DNA of 64,000 nt from Flaveria trinervia (GCA_025506515.1 CM046453.1:46794395-46858394), one strand, 5' to 3'. Positions 1 to 10,653 are shown, numbered from the stretch's first letter. Made by a program: numbers and translations. The notes: a model not told the origin generated them from the sequence alone.

Positions 1-371
1 TTCATATAAATCATGTTGTATGAAGCTTGATAAACATGTTAAAATCCCAACATACAAACAGTGGATGACAACCACTGTCTTAGTCAGTTTCAACAACTAC
101 TGATGACAAACAACAAGTCCTCAGTTGTTTCAATCATCTGAAGTTAAACACGTCTTCAGTAGTTTTCTAACTTCTGATGCCTAACACCACGACTTCAGCT
201 GTTTCAACGTCTGAAAGGATAATACAATGTCAACGATCGTTTATAAAATACTGATGACTACCACAATCCTTCAGTCGTTTTCTACCGTACCCTAGAAATA
301 TCCCTGACCTAAGCCTCAATGCTTCATATCTTCAAACCTAACATTCCTCTCCAAAACTTCCCTCTTCTGAA
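1..371 (+). other. Spacer between pol and env-like ORF of element A, with palindromic words
   Basis: No coding potential is seen. The stretch is full of related short words such as AACTACTGATGAC, CTTCAGTAGTTT and CTTCAGTCGTT, on both strands. The same words crowd the LTR of this element at 3955-4465. Bases 25-51 also resemble the end of the Copia LTR seen at 9382-9408, but nothing like a primer-binding site follows, so I leave that as chance or old debris. Confidence 0.6.
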
Positions 372-1461
372 TGGCGTCCATGCAAATTAAACCGCGACAC
401 AACTGTGTTGCCTACCTTACTAAATCGCCTATCTGGACTAAGTTCAATATTGCTATCGATCTTATGGTTCAGTCCCAATACAATACGGCATTTCTTCTGA
501 ATCCCATACTACATGCCGAATCCCTTCAACATTTTGGATGAACGTTACTATTACCACTGGGGAGAACAACACACCATCTCTCCAGTCGGTCGTCAATAAC
601 AAAGAAGTAGTCATCACTCCTGCAGTTATCCGCCAAATTCTTCATCTGGATGATGCTATCTCTCCTGCTGGATATCCGAAGGGCACCACAGATCTATCCT
701 TTGCCCAACATGGATATCAAGGCAATCTCAGTGCCTCCACTATCCTGAAGAAACACTTTAATGACGCTGAGCGCCTAATTTTTCACATGGTGAATGTATG
801 TTTGGCTCCTAAGACGTCGTCTTGGGATCAAATGTCGACAAAATGGCAGCAGGTAATGTATTCTATTCTTGAGCAACAACGCGCTAAACTTTTCAGAAAT
901 AATATTTTCGGAGCTCAAGGACATGGCTCAAAAACTAACTGCCAACCGTTGGATACTATATCCACGGTAATGGCCATCATTACAAACCAGCTTAATGTTG
1001 AGGGACTTGTTGGCTTGGGAGTCCCTGCTACGGCTGTTCTGCCGGAAGTATACTCCCGGCACAACTCTGACCAGACACTAAAAATGGCTGCCAAGCTGCG
1101 AAAACCCACGCAGCTGGAACCCACAGCCACCACCTCCAAATCAAAAGTCCCCACCAAACCCACCAAAAAGAAACCCAAAACGGCTACTCAGGGAATTGAG
1201 TCCCCTGAGGATGCCCCTGCAACACAAACGCAGGATATATCCACTAGTCCAAACCCCCTAGTGGATACAATGACTCTTCCAGCCATAGCCGCTCAGGCTT
1301 CCTCTCAACAGGAGCTGCAGCAGCAACCACACAAGGGGTACCTACATGTCTGGGATCTTCCTCACTTGAGGAGATTGCCATTGAAAAGCACCAACCTCCC
1401 CAGGTGCACACTGCTTCTATCCCTTCACCCCAAACAACCGCCCCTCACAGCCCAACTTTAA
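372..1461 (+). pseudogene. Element A env-like ORF, N-terminal part (frameshifted)
   Basis: This is the start of the large third ORF of a SIRE-type element. The ATG at 372 is chosen because the first residues (MASMQIKPRHNCVAYL) match the opening of the env-like ORFs of H (ATG at 57068, with KHNICAYLD) and G (ATG at 43743, with QHNQVTLLD). A one-base loss near 533 moves the frame, and the reading continues from ATG 538 to the stop at 1461. The domain ends in a helical stretch with a W-x(7)-W-like pattern around 820-890 and then a low-complexity tail rich in Thr, Pro and Lys. The function of this SIRE ORF is unknown. 'Env-like' refers to its position, and I see no signal peptide or clear membrane segment. 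Confidence 0.6.
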
Positions 1462-2550
1462 TAGTTGCACAAGTGCTGACTCAACTGCACTCCTCACCCC
1501 CTCCCCAGAAACACTTACTACTGGGAACACCTCTACAATTGAGGGGGAGGAATACAGTGCACTTGAGAACCCACAGCACAGGGGTTTACCAATTCTATCT
1601 CCTGGTGTAGATAAGGAGCTTAGAATATCTAGTGAGGCTGCCACCTCTTCTGAATCAGCACATGATCAGAATGAGGCTGGTAACATTGCTAAGACCTCAC
1701 TAGAGGCAACAGCTGATGATGGACATGTCCTGAGGCTGGAAGTCCCCAGTACCAAGCACAAGGGGCACATGCAACAACTGGTCTACACCCAGTGCATGTA
1801 AATCCTGCTCTAAGCAGAAGGTCAGATGATTCAGCTTCGGCTGATGATGACCTGGGCTTTTTCTACGATGTTCTTGCCCAGAACACAATCCTTGAAGAGA
1901 AAGTCAGTAGGCTGCAAAACCTACTTGACCAACTCTCACAAGGAGAAAGACCATCTGCCTCTACCAACCCACAGATGGCACCTTCACTTGAAGGTTCCCC
2001 AAACACTGAGCCACTCCAAACTCAACCACCTGCCTCTGCTTCAGGCCCTATTTCTCAGGAACAGAACCCTCCTGAGCAAATAGGTGCTGTACTTCAATAT
2101 TCCCTCCCTCTCATCACACCCATAATCACTGATATTGTGACTAAAGCCATTGATGAGAGGCTTTCCTCAACTTTACAACCCTTGATTGATGCTGCTGTGC
2201 AAAAGACACTTTCTGCGGTACAAACCCCTTCCTCCAATGCATCCAAAAAGGGGGAGAGTACTGCAGTGAAAGAAGAGAAGAGGAAAAGATCCGAGGAAAA
2301 GAAGGAAGCGAAGCAAGCCCAAGAGAAGGAGAAAGAACAGCAACCACTGCTCACCTACAAGCGAAAGAAAGGTGTTGATGATCATATTGCTGAAGATAAA
2401 GCCTTGGAGCTACTGATAAAAGAGGCTGATGCCGAACACAGCAGATCAATGGACAACATCATTGATCAGCTGTTTAGGCAAGGCCATGACACCAATAAAC
2501 TTGACTCTGAGATTCGACGATTAGAGATTGAAGAAATCCAGAATAGATAG
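1462..2550 (+). pseudogene. Element A env-like ORF, middle part
   Basis: After the stop at 1461 the reading continues in another frame from about 1502 to 1800 (acidic, Ser/Glu-rich, including GEEYSALENPQHRGLPILSP) and then in the first frame from 1792 to a TAG at 2548-2550. At least two frame changes are therefore needed. The 1792-2550 part begins with an acidic linker and then a heptad-like segment (EEKVSRLQNLLDQL). It ends in a highly charged Lys/Glu stretch followed by helical residues up to ESEIRRLEIEEIQNR-like sequence, which suggests coiled coils. Similar charged coils occur in the G copy around 40937-41350. Confidence 0.5.
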
Positions 2551-2562
2551 GCAAGTTATGAA

Positions 2563-3671
2563 GTGTTAGAAAGAGAAAGGCTTGAGATCATGATTAGATT
2601 TATTGCAAAATATCTTGGAAGATCAATGATCGAAATCAAAGCTTGGTCCAGGGACAGTATCTTGGCAATCACCACCAAGATCTGTTCGTCTGAAGCATAT
2701 ACTAAGGGGCTTGTTATTGAAGCTTTGAATGAAGCGGGTGCTGGGAGTAGGACTGAGCTAGCCAAGCAATCAAAAGCCACACTCACCTCAAGAATGCTAG
2801 AACAGCTTGTCAACATTCCCACACCAAAACCACCCAAATCACAACCCACCAAACCAACTCCCTTACCCTCAAAACCCATAGCTGATGATATACCCTTGAA
2901 GAAGAAGAGAAGGGTATTGAGGCTAGAAGATGATGAAGAAAATGATGAAGATAGGCTGCCACTCTCAGCTGTGATTCAGTTGCCTAAGGCCACAAGTCAC
3001 TCCTCAGCAATTACTCCTGAAGTCCAAGACAAATGGTTAAAGTGAAGCTAGAAGAAGAAGAGCTTCATAAACAGCATGATGAGGAATTGCTGAAGAGAGT
3101 TGACAAAGCTTATGCAGCCACATCTTCTATCATCAATATGAAGAAGCAAGCCCTCAGACTTTACACTCTCAGGCATACCTTTCAATATCAAAAGGAAAGA
3201 GTGAGGATTTGGCCTGATCCCAGGGTCTCTCACAGAATTCATAAGAAAAACATACCTCAGAGATACATTGGCCAGGTGAAAAAGATCGTAGATGAAGTGA
3301 TCTCTCTGGTCTTTGTAGTTTCACCCTGGGAAATCCTAGAAGACTTCAAGAAAGCCTACAAAGCTAATCTAACCCCTCAGAAGATGCTGGAAAACAAAAT
3401 AGTGAAAAAGGGGTTAGTTTACAAGAGGCTTGAGGAAGTCAGGAAAAATGAGCTCCAGTTGTTCCTAGAGGGTAATCACCCGGATGAGTTCGCTTATAGA
3501 ATAATAACAACTGTGGAGCTAAAGAATGGGAAACAGGCCAAATACCTGTCTGAGTATTATGGGCCTGAATCATTGTTTGAAGGAGGTGCTGAAGAGCTAA
3601 CCATGGAGGAACAAATCACCTTCCTTGAGGCCTACACAAGAGAGTCGTACAGACTCATTATGGGGAAGTAA
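2563..3671 (+). pseudogene. Element A env-like ORF, C-terminal part
   Basis: The frame used before the TAG at 2548-2550 continues to 3045. A frame change near 3035-3045 then leads into 3033-3671. The last part is basic and contains RIWPDPRVSHRIHKKNIP, a probable helix-rich domain and the closing ESYRLIMGK. It sits just upstream of the polypurine tract, as the last domains of the G and H copies do. The encoded activity is unknown. The piece is non-functional as one protein because of one stop and at least four frame changes across 372-3671. Confidence 0.5.
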
Positions 3672-3889
3672 ATCTCATGAATGGGATAACAACTCTGGGT
3701 CCAGTTCCCCAAAACAGAGTTCCCATTCATACCCTGCCAAACAAATATCTGAGATTTCTTCCCAGGCCGGAGCTTACATGGGTCATCTTCTCTACTGATC
3801 AAGAAGGAAAAAAAGACCAACACTTTGCCAACAATAAGTGGGATAATAAATAATTTAGAGGTTTTGGCTGCATTGGTTCAGGGGGAGTT
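3672..3889 (+). promoter_or_regulatory. 3' untranslated stretch and polypurine tract of element A
   Basis: No gene is seen between the end of the env-like ORF and the LTR. The tract CAGGGGGAG at 3880-3888 lies directly before the LTR, as expected for the primer of plus-strand DNA synthesis. The same GGGGGAG core precedes the LTRs of D, G and H' in this window. Confidence 0.7.
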
Positions 3890-3954
3890 TATTGGACCAA
3901 AAGAACCAATGAGCCAAGATCAGAAAACCTCTAAGTCCCACATGGTATCACAAC

Positions 3955-4465
3955 AACTGCTGAAAGCCTCATCTGCAGTTTGACAAGTGCTGAAGACTTC
4001 AACAGCTGAAGATCAAGTGCTGAAGACTTCAACAGCTGAAGAACTAAAGTGCTGAAGTACAACAGCTGAAGAACACAAGTGCTGAAGCTGAAAGACCAAA
4101 GTATGAAGTACAACAGCTGAAGAGTTTACAAGTGCTGAAGATCAACAACTGATGTACAAAGTCTGAAGACAAAGACTGAAGACATCAGCTGATGATATCT
4201 ACTGAAGTCATCAGCTGATGAAACATCTGAAGGTAAAAGTCTGAAGATCAAGTACTGAAGCCTCAGTAGTTTGTCACAACTGCTGAAGAGTACTTCTTCA
4301 GTAGTTGTGATATCAGTAGTTTTATATTTCTAGTTTCAGTAGTTTTGTAAAACGACTGAAGAGCTTGTTCTTCAGTCGTTGTAGTTTCAGTAGTTTCTAA
4401 TCAGTAGTTTTATATTCTGTACTTAACACTCTGATATGTTCTCAGTAGTTGTGAACATTTCAGTA
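3955..4465 (+). repeat. Palindromic word array in the U3 of element A
   Basis: About 500 bp consist of variants of AGTGCTGAAG, CAACAGCTGAAG and CTTCAGTAGTT. A 12-bp perfect inverted repeat (AACGACTGAAGA at 4351-4362, complement at 4369-4380) has a 6-nt loop. A 14-bp one with a single mismatch runs 4276-4289 against 4295-4308. The left half is mostly in one orientation and the right half mostly in the other. The array sits upstream of the TATA box, so it may act as an enhancer, which is inference. Confidence 0.7.
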
Positions 4466-4541
4466 GTTTGTTAAGAGTTAGTTATTTTTGTATTAGATCT
4501 GCCAGTTGTCACTTTCCGTGATAACAGCAGCGAGTGCACTC

Positions 4542-4548
4542 TATATAA
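4542..4548 (+). promoter_or_regulatory. TATA box of element A LTR
   Basis: TATATAA lies in CACTCTATATAAGGAGTG, about 650 bp into the LTR and about 75 bp after the palindromic array. Position and sequence fit the core promoter of a retrotransposon LTR. Transcription would be expected to start some 25-35 bp downstream. Confidence 0.65.
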
Positions 4549-4787
4549 GGAGTGTCAACCTATTGTAATAATGGGATGAATGAATGAATGAATGATTTGA
4601 ATGATTTGATTAGAAACATTTCATATCTATAAACATTCCTTGAATCAGAAATATATTCTCTCGCTATAACCGTATGTGCTCTTAATGCATACAAGCATCG
4701 ACTTCTTGCTACAATTTGTCTAATTCCTATTCTTATTCCGCTGCCTTGAACTCTAATACATCAAACTTGTGATCGTTGATCCTGTCA

Positions 4788-6165
4788 GGATGTTAGCCTC
4801 TATATTGGGAATAGGTCTAAAGTTCAAGTTGAAGTCTGAGGGGACTACATCTTGAAGCTTCCAAATGGTTTGGAAACAATTTTGAACAATGTTTTGTATG
4901 CTCTTAGTTGACTAGGAACATTTTTTCTGTTTCCCAATTAAGACAATATGGTTATGTTATGACATTTATTGAAAATGAAATTCATGTTTCTTTAAGTGAC
5001 ATCTTTTATTTTAAAGTTATTCCTATTAATAGTATTTATGAATTGATTCGTGACAACACATTATATGATAGCTCATTGTACCAATCCACCACCAAGAACC
5101 TCAAATTGGATTTGAGTGATACCTATCTTTGGCATTGCCGTCTTGGTCATATAAACAAGAACACATACAAACACTTCAAAAGAACGGTCTTTTAAAAGCA
5201 AGTGAATACGATTCATTTGATGTATGTGAATCTTGTTTACAAGGTAAAATGACTAAGGCACCCTTTATTGGCAAAACCAAAAGGGCAAAAGATTTATTAG
5301 GAATCATACATTTGGATGTATGTGGTCCTTCTAAACTAATGACTAACTACAATGAAAGATACTTCATTACCTTCACCGACGACTATAGTCGATATGGTTA
5401 TGTGTATTTGTTAAGACACAAAGATGAAGCTTTGAAATGTTCAAAATCTCCCGGAATAAAGTAGAAAATCAACTCAACAAGAAAATAAAAATTATCCGCA
5501 CTGATAGAGGAGGTGAATAGCTAAGTGATGCTTTTAGAGATCATCTTAGAAGTTGTGGTATTGTCTCACAACTATATCCACCTAGAACACCACAACACAA
5601 TGGTGTGTCCGAGAGGAGAAATTGAACTCTATTGGATATGGTTCGATCTATGATCGCTAGAAGCTCATTGCCTCTATCATTTTAGGGTTTCGCTTTGCTT
5701 TCTGCGGCCCGTATCTTGAATATGGTCCCAACCAAGAAAGTGGAAATGACACCTTTTGAAAACTGGCATGGAAGGGTTCCATCACTATCATATTTAAGGG
5801 AATGGGGTTATGAGGCTTATGTTAAGACTCCCACCTCAAACAAGTTAGAAACCCGTTCCACTAAGTGTATCTTCATTGGATATCCTAGAGATTCTATGGG
5901 ATATTATTTCTATGATCCATTGGAACAAAAGGAGTTTGTTGCCAAGAAGGCTGAGTTCTTAGAAGCTAAGTTCCTTGTGGAAGGAACTAGCAGTAAAACA
6001 GTGGATCTTAAGGAAGATCAAGAACCACAAACTGATACACGTTTGGTTGACACTAGCACTCAACATGAGGTGCTGAGGATGATCAAACAATTGATCAATA
6101 CACACCAAACGTTCGCAGATCTGGTAGAACTAGTAATCCACCTGAAAGATATGTATTTTTCGTAG
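4788..6165 (+). pseudogene. Element B integrase region (degenerate)
   Basis: The stretch encodes a Copia gag-pre-integrase domain and integrase. Visible marks are LWHCRLGHINKNT (the zinc-binding HHCC start, about 5125-5165), CESCLQGK (5225-5250), HLDVCGP with the first catalytic Asp (about 5310) and FTDDYSRYGYVY with the second (about 5370-5410). The catalytic Glu block NGVSERRN lies near 5600-5630, and FIGYPRDSMGYYF follows at about 5870-5915. Stops occur at 5463 and 5518, within IRTDRGGE followed by TAG, and at 5624 and 5683, with frame changes around 4908 and 5190. The three catalytic residues are therefore present but in separate frames, and no functional integrase is expected. Confidence 0.75.
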
Positions 6166-7180
6166 ATGGACACTATGTGGTGGATTCTGATGAACCAACC
6201 ACTTATCGTGATGCAATGTCCAATTTGGATTGTGACAAATGGCTTGAAGCCATGAACGTTGAGATGCAATCCATGTATGACAACCCAGTGTAGGACTTAG
6301 TTGAACCACCTCTTAACTCCAAGATAGTTGGAAGTAAGTGGGTTTTCAAGAAGAAAACCGATATGTGTGGAAACTTGGATCCTTATAAAGCTAGACTTGT
6401 ACCAAAAGGTTTCACTCAAACTCAATGGGTTGATTATGATGAAACTTTCTTGCCGGTTGCAATGTTAAAGTCTATTAGGATATTATTTTTACTCATTATG
6501 ATTATGAGATTTGGCAAATGGATGTCAAAACTGCTTTTCTAAATGGATATATTGAGGAAGATGTCTATATGGTTCAGCCTGAAGGTTTTGTCGATCCAAA
6601 ACATCCTAACAAAGTATGCAAGTTAAAGAAATCAATCTATGGATTGAAAGCAAGCATTAAGAAGTTGGAATCGCCATTTTGATGAAGAGATAATCAAATA
6701 TGGGTTCATCAAAAACGCTGATGAAGCATGTGTATATAAGAAAGCTAGTGGGAGCATCATCACTTTCCTAGTATTGTATGTCGATGACATTCTACTATTT
6801 GGAAATGACATTCCAACCTTGGAAGTTGTAAAAGCTTGGCTTGGAAGCTGTTTTTCCATTAAGGATCTTGGTGAAGCCACCTATATTTTGGGAATAAAGA
6901 TCTATAGGGATAGGTCAAGGCGGTTGATAGGTTTGAATCAAAGTGTATACACTAATAAGATCTTGAAAAGGTTCAAGATGGAAAACTCTAAGAAAGGTAC
7001 CATACCTATTCAAAGAGGAATGGTATTGAGTAAGAGTCAATGTCCAAGCACAAAGGATGAGCAAGACATAATTAAGGGAATCCCGTATGCATCTACCATT
7101 GGATCCATCATGTATGCAATGATATGCACTAGGCCGAACATGTCATGCGCTTTGAGCATGACAAGCGGATACTAGCAAAA
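6166..7180 (+). pseudogene. Element B reverse transcriptase (degenerate)
   Basis: The RT carries WQMDVKTAFLNGYIEEDVYM (near 6515-6575) and LYVDDILLFGND at about 6772-6810, the YVDD catalytic motif of Copia RT. LGIKIYRDRSRRLIGL and PYASTIGSIMYAMICTRP follow up to 7175. A stop at 6290 and frame breaks around 6470, 6655 and 6770 interrupt it. The best preserved block is 6774-7175. The reaction, when functional, is RNA- and DNA-templated DNA synthesis inside the virus-like particle. Confidence 0.75.
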
Positions 7181-7770
7181 TCCTGGAAACAGTCATTGGA
7201 TGGCTGTTAAGAACATACTTAAGTACCTAAGGAGGACCAAAGATATGTTCCTAATATATGGATATGGTGAGGAGGAACTCGTAGTAAAGGGTTACACGGA
7301 TGCAAGTTTCCAAACTAATTGGGATGACTCACGATCACATTCGGGGTACATTTTCATTTTGAATGGAGGAGAAATTTCTTGAAACAACTCTAAGCAAGAT
7401 GTGGTGGCATTGTCAACTACAGAGTCATAATACATCGTCGCTTCATTAGCAGCTCAGGAAGCTGCATGGTTAAAGAAATTCATTATCGATCTAGGGGTAG
7501 TCCCTTCCATTCAAGACCCCCTAGAAATTCTTTATGATAACAAGGGTGCGATTACTCAAATCAAGGAACCTCGTGCACATCAAAAGACTAGGCACATTGA
7601 ACAAAGATTCAACTACATAAGGATGAAGTTGAAAACGCAAAGATATCTATTCGCAAAGTTCACATGGATCAAAACATTGTGGATCCACTCATGAAGCTTC
7701 TTGAAAAGGCAAAGCATGAAAGTCATACTTGTGCCATGGGACTTCAATATTCTAGTGACTGGATTTGATT
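7181..7770 (+). pseudogene. Element B RNase H (degenerate)
   Basis: KNILKYLRRTKDMFLIYG and VKGYTDASFQTN (7200-7320) mark the connection and the start of Copia RNase H, with the Asp of YTDASF as a catalytic residue. After a stop at 7381, ASLAAQEAAWLKKFI and LYDNKGAI (about 7440-7550) continue it, and the end HIEQRFNYIRMKL is recognisable. The remains end near 7770. The copy is broken by stops at 7381 and 7429 and by frame slips near 7620. Confidence 0.7.
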
Positions 7771-8463
7771 TTTAATCTTTTTGTAATTAGATATTGTAAC
7801 CCTTTATTACTTGAATGAATTATTTGGTTATAATGATTCAACAAATATTCCTATTCTGCATGTTTAAATCCATGAGTAAATCACTTACTCAAAACGTACG
7901 TAGTCATTCATACTTGTGGGAACAAGTATGAAGGTAAGACTGTTATGAACTTGGATTGGTAGATATTCATATGGATGAATATAGAGCAAAGGGTTGCTAC
8001 CAAAGTTCATAGATATTTATGGGATACAAATATTGGACTGACCTGCATCTCAAATATTACTACATGGAATCTTCCTGATTGATCAAAAGTAATTTTGAGT
8101 AAAGGCGAACATCATTTGGTATCCTTTGATCTGAGATACATATTGGGTTTTGATATTTACCGAATATTATACTTTGACTTAGTTCTTCGCTATTCCGAAA
8201 CATGGCAGTACATAAGTCTCACTTCAGGTATGATATAAGGTAATTGTGAGAGACGTATGTAGTCAAGATGGGATTTGTCCCTCTTATTCATTGAGAGTAA
8301 GATGAGTAAGGCCTGATAAAGTTAAATCAATGGAGAATGATCACTCTGTGTGGATGATGTTATTGAATGACACTTAATCATACGTATTAAGGGTAGTAAA
8401 CAGTTGTTAGGCGGTATTTACTGCTTGCATCAGTCTACTATGAATCTTGTGCAAGTGGGAGAT
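7771..8463 (+). other. 3' untranslated region and PPT of element B
   Basis: About 690 bp without coding potential lie between RNase H and the LTR. The stretch is homologous to 15948-16716 of C and, in reverse, to 38338-38743 of F (shared words include CATATTGGGTTTTGATAT and TAGTCAAGATGG). The last bases CAAGTGGGAGAT (8452-8463) are the polypurine tract. Confidence 0.65.
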
Positions 8464-9408
8464 TGTTGGATCTTGTATGCCCAAGACACATACAAGATTG
8501 ATGTGGTTAGTACGTTATGATCCAAGTCGGGTCAAACCCAATAAAAAGCTAAACAAACAACACTAGATATTTATTTGTTGATGAGATCATACAAATAAAT
8601 ATAGCTACCAATTTTGAAAATGGGTTTTCTAAAACGTTGCTTTTGTAATAGAACAACATTATATGGATAAATTGTTCATGAGAAATTATTTGTTTCATTA
8701 TTTAAGTTAGTTAAGTAATAAAAAATAATAATGTGTTAATGTTATAAAATTAAAATGGGTTTTAATTTTATAAATCTTATGGGTTTAAGTGTGTAAACTT
8801 TATAAATATAAAATGGGAGGGAACCCATTTTAAAGGGCTCCATTTCGGCCGCCCCTTGTGTGGGGCTTTAGGATTTTAGTCTTGGTCTAATACAAGACTT
8901 GATGATCCTTGCACATAACCACCAAACACATTTTCTCTCTCTCACATGCAATAGTCTTTTTTTTTCCTTCTTCTCTCCTTGCAAAATTCAAATTTCTTTG
9001 GCAGATTTTGTGTCCATCATGGCTGAATTTTTGGGTTTGCAAGAAGGGTTTGATTTTGGTGTTATACTACCTAACTAGTTAGGTGTTTGCTAAGGATTGT
9101 GGGTATACAAGCTTGAGGACTTCTATTTTAGAGGCTATACATTCAAGAAGCATTATCTTCTTCTTCTCATCCTTATGACAATATATTGTTCTGGAAAGGT
9201 AGTTTCAAGAACACCCTATGGTTGTTTCTTTCGTTTTTGATAGCATTTCATTTCACATATATATAATCCTTGTTTATGGGTTTTGTTTTGGGTTAAAAAT
9301 GGTTCAAAATTTCAAATTATAAAACACCTTTTAACCACTAAAATTCACTGTGTTTTTCAAGTTTAAATGGTTAAACTTGCTTTGATAAACATGTTACAAA
9401 ACCCAATA
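8464..9408 (+). repeat. 3' LTR of element B
   Basis: It starts TGTTGGATCTTGTATGCCC right after the PPT. It opens with a perfect 10-bp inverted repeat (ATCTTGTATG 8470-8479 and CATACAAGAT 8489-8498) that F also carries. It ends near 9408 at ACCCAATA, which aligns with the ACCCTACA/ACCCAACA ends of the C LTRs. The length is about 945 bp. It is the same LTR family as C but a different subfamily. The last two bases are not CA, probably through mutation, so the end could be off by a few bases. Confidence 0.7.
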
Positions 9409-9654
9409 GAAGAAATACTCATGAAATCTTTGTGTGTATTAATAAGGGTGACTGATTACAATAATTGCTATGGTTTAGCAAGAACAATAATAATGCACCT
9501 AGAGAATACAAATATTCTGATTGTCTATTTTGTCTCTCTATTTTTTGTCTTTTGTCTTGTGTCACCCATGTACAAGGGTGCCTATTCTATTTACAGGCAG
9601 ACAAGTTGCCTTTTACAAAATGACTAAACTACCCCTGACCTATTACATCAGAAC
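9409..9654 (-). repeat. Distal piece of element D's 3' LTR
   Basis: Read on the minus strand this is the promoter-to-end side of an LTR, with a weak TATA-like TGTAAATAGA at 9586-9595. It lies between B (ending 9408) and C (starting 9655). The other LTR piece resumes at 17710 after C, joined by the target duplication AGAAC. Its left edge (GAAGAAATACTCATGAAATC) aligns with GCAGAAAGAACTCATAAATTC in D's 5' LTR remnant (27459-27479), which identifies it as D. The + ORFs here are chance. Confidence 0.6.
9650..9654. repeat. Left target-site duplication of element C (AGAAC)
   Basis: AGAAC sits immediately before the 5' LTR and is repeated exactly at 17710-17714 immediately after the 3' LTR. Five bases is the usual duplication made by Copia integrases, so the pair fixes both ends of the insertion. 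Confidence 0.9.
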
Positions 9655-10638
9655 TATTGGATTCTTTATGCCCAACACACATAGAACATTGATGTGGTTA
9701 GTACGTTATGACCCAAGTCGGGTCATACCCAATAACAAGCTTAGAAAACACCAATTAATATTTACTTGATGATATGATCATGCAATTAAATAATTACACC
9801 AATTTAGAAAATGGGTATTCTAAATAAGTTGCATATGAGATTGAACAACTTATAGGGATATTTGTTCATGGATATTATTTGTAATGTTGTTTAATTTAGT
9901 TTAATAACATCAAATAATAAAAGCGTGTTTGAGTTATATAATTAAAAGTTTAATTATATAACTATTAAAACAACTAGTTTATTATAATTTTGGATATTGG
10001 TTTTGGGGGGAAACCCCACCCTTGTTCAACTTTCGGCCACCCACTTATGGGTGGGGGTCTTTGTGGTTTTCAAGTTACCATACTCCATGAACAATATACA
10101 CACTCCAACTCTCTCTCTCTCTCTCTCTCTCATATATGCAAAAGACCAAGAAGAACAAACTTCCTTCCTTTTCTTGAAGATAATCAAGGCTGGAAATCGG
10201 TTTTCCAGCAGCTGAATCAAGGCTGAAAATCGGTTCTCCAGCAGCTTAATCAAGGCTGGAAATCGGTTTTCCAGCAGCCTTCTTGGTCGTTTTGGGTGTA
10301 CAAATCCTAGAAAGATAGGTACTTGCTTGATGCTTGTGGGTATGGATGCTTGAGGACACCTCTCCTTGGTGTTTTGGTCATTCAAGAACCTCACCTTCTT
10401 CATCAAAATTCATTTTTCAGCAGCTTACAAAAGGTAGTTTGTATGTCCTATTTGGTTGTTATTTGTTGTTGGTAGCTAGTTCAAACACATATAAATGATC
10501 CTATGTTCTTGGGTTTGTTGTTGTTATGATATGAACCTTATTTTCAGATTACAAATGAACATACTAAGGTTTTATTCCGCTGCGTTTTGATAGTTTAAAT
10601 GGTTAAACTAGTTTGACTAAGGTCCAACAAACCCTACA
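9655..10638 (+). repeat. 5' LTR of element C
   Basis: The LTR starts TATTGGATTC (the 3' copy starts TGTTAGATTC) and ends ACCCTACA just before the primer-binding site. It contains a CT microsatellite at about 10107-10131 and three tandem 33-bp units at 10182-10280. Comparison with the 3' LTR shows many substitutions and a 16-bp tandem duplication present only in the 3' copy near 17388-17420. Confidence 0.9.
10182..10280 (+). repeat. Three tandem 33-bp hairpin units in the LTR of C
   Basis: Units start at 10182, 10215 and 10248 with AATCAAGGCTG. Each contains a GCTGGAAA / TTTCCAGC inverted pair around TCGG or close variants. The same three units are present in the 3' LTR. They lie in the right half of the LTR, probably in the transcribed leader, where they could fold in RNA. 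That role is inference. Confidence 0.75.
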
Positions 10639-10653
10639 TTGGCATCTAGAGCC
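10639..10653 (+). promoter_or_regulatory. Primer-binding site of element C (initiator tRNA-Met type)
   Basis: TTGGCATCTAGAGCC directly follows the 5' LTR. It differs by one substitution and one inserted base from the plant consensus TGGTATCAGAGCC, which pairs with the 3' end of initiator tRNA-Met to prime minus-strand synthesis. The changes would weaken priming. Confidence 0.75.

Larger units (their letters stand above)
1..4787 (+). mobile_element. Element A: SIRE-type Copia retrotransposon, 3' half
   Basis: The window opens inside this element. In order it shows a non-coding spacer, a broken env-like ORF, a polypurine tract and a 3' LTR. Gag and pol would lie to the left of the window. The order spacer, env-like ORF, PPT, LTR is that of SIRE/Maximus Copia elements, and elements G and H here have the same order. 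The right end (CA at 4786-4787) abuts base 4788, where a Copia pol gene (element B) resumes in mid-gene. I therefore infer that A inserted into B, with GGATG (4788-4792) as the likely target duplication. The matching left copy is off-window, so this cannot be confirmed here. Confidence 0.75.
3890..4787 (+). repeat. 3' LTR of element A
   Basis: The LTR starts right after the PPT with TATTGGACC, which is probably TGTTGGACC with one G-to-A change (the D LTR starts TGTTGGACC). It ends GATCCTGTCA at 4787. The length is about 898 bp. The U3 part is filled with the palindromic words described separately, a TATA box follows at 4542, and a short GAAT microsatellite lies near 4574-4605. The right boundary is supported because Copia pol sequence homologous to C (13130 onward) begins at 4788. 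Confidence 0.75.
4788..9408 (+). mobile_element. Element B: Copia retrotransposon, 3' part
   Basis: B begins in mid-pol at 4788, directly at the end of element A's LTR, and runs through integrase, RT, RNase H, a 3' untranslated region and a 3' LTR. Its sequence is homologous along its length to element C (13130-17709) in the same order. The 5' part of B should lie left of the window, beyond A. The LTR end at 9408 is followed by minus-strand LTR sequence of D, which continues at 9409 much as the D 5' LTR remnant does at 27455-27480, so B probably inserted into that LTR. I do not assign the lineage beyond Ty1/copia (Angela/Tork-like is possible). Confidence 0.75.

Noticed and set aside
1..51. 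Similarity of the first bases to the end of the B-type LTR (AAACATGTTA..CCCAACA)
   Set aside because: No primer-binding site follows, the match is short and AT-rich, and the next sequence fits the spacer of element A.
538..1461. A host nuclear gene starting at ATG 538
   Set aside because: The frame is preceded by a matching N-terminal part from 372 in another frame, and the reading continues into the 3' part of a SIRE element with PPT and LTR behind it.
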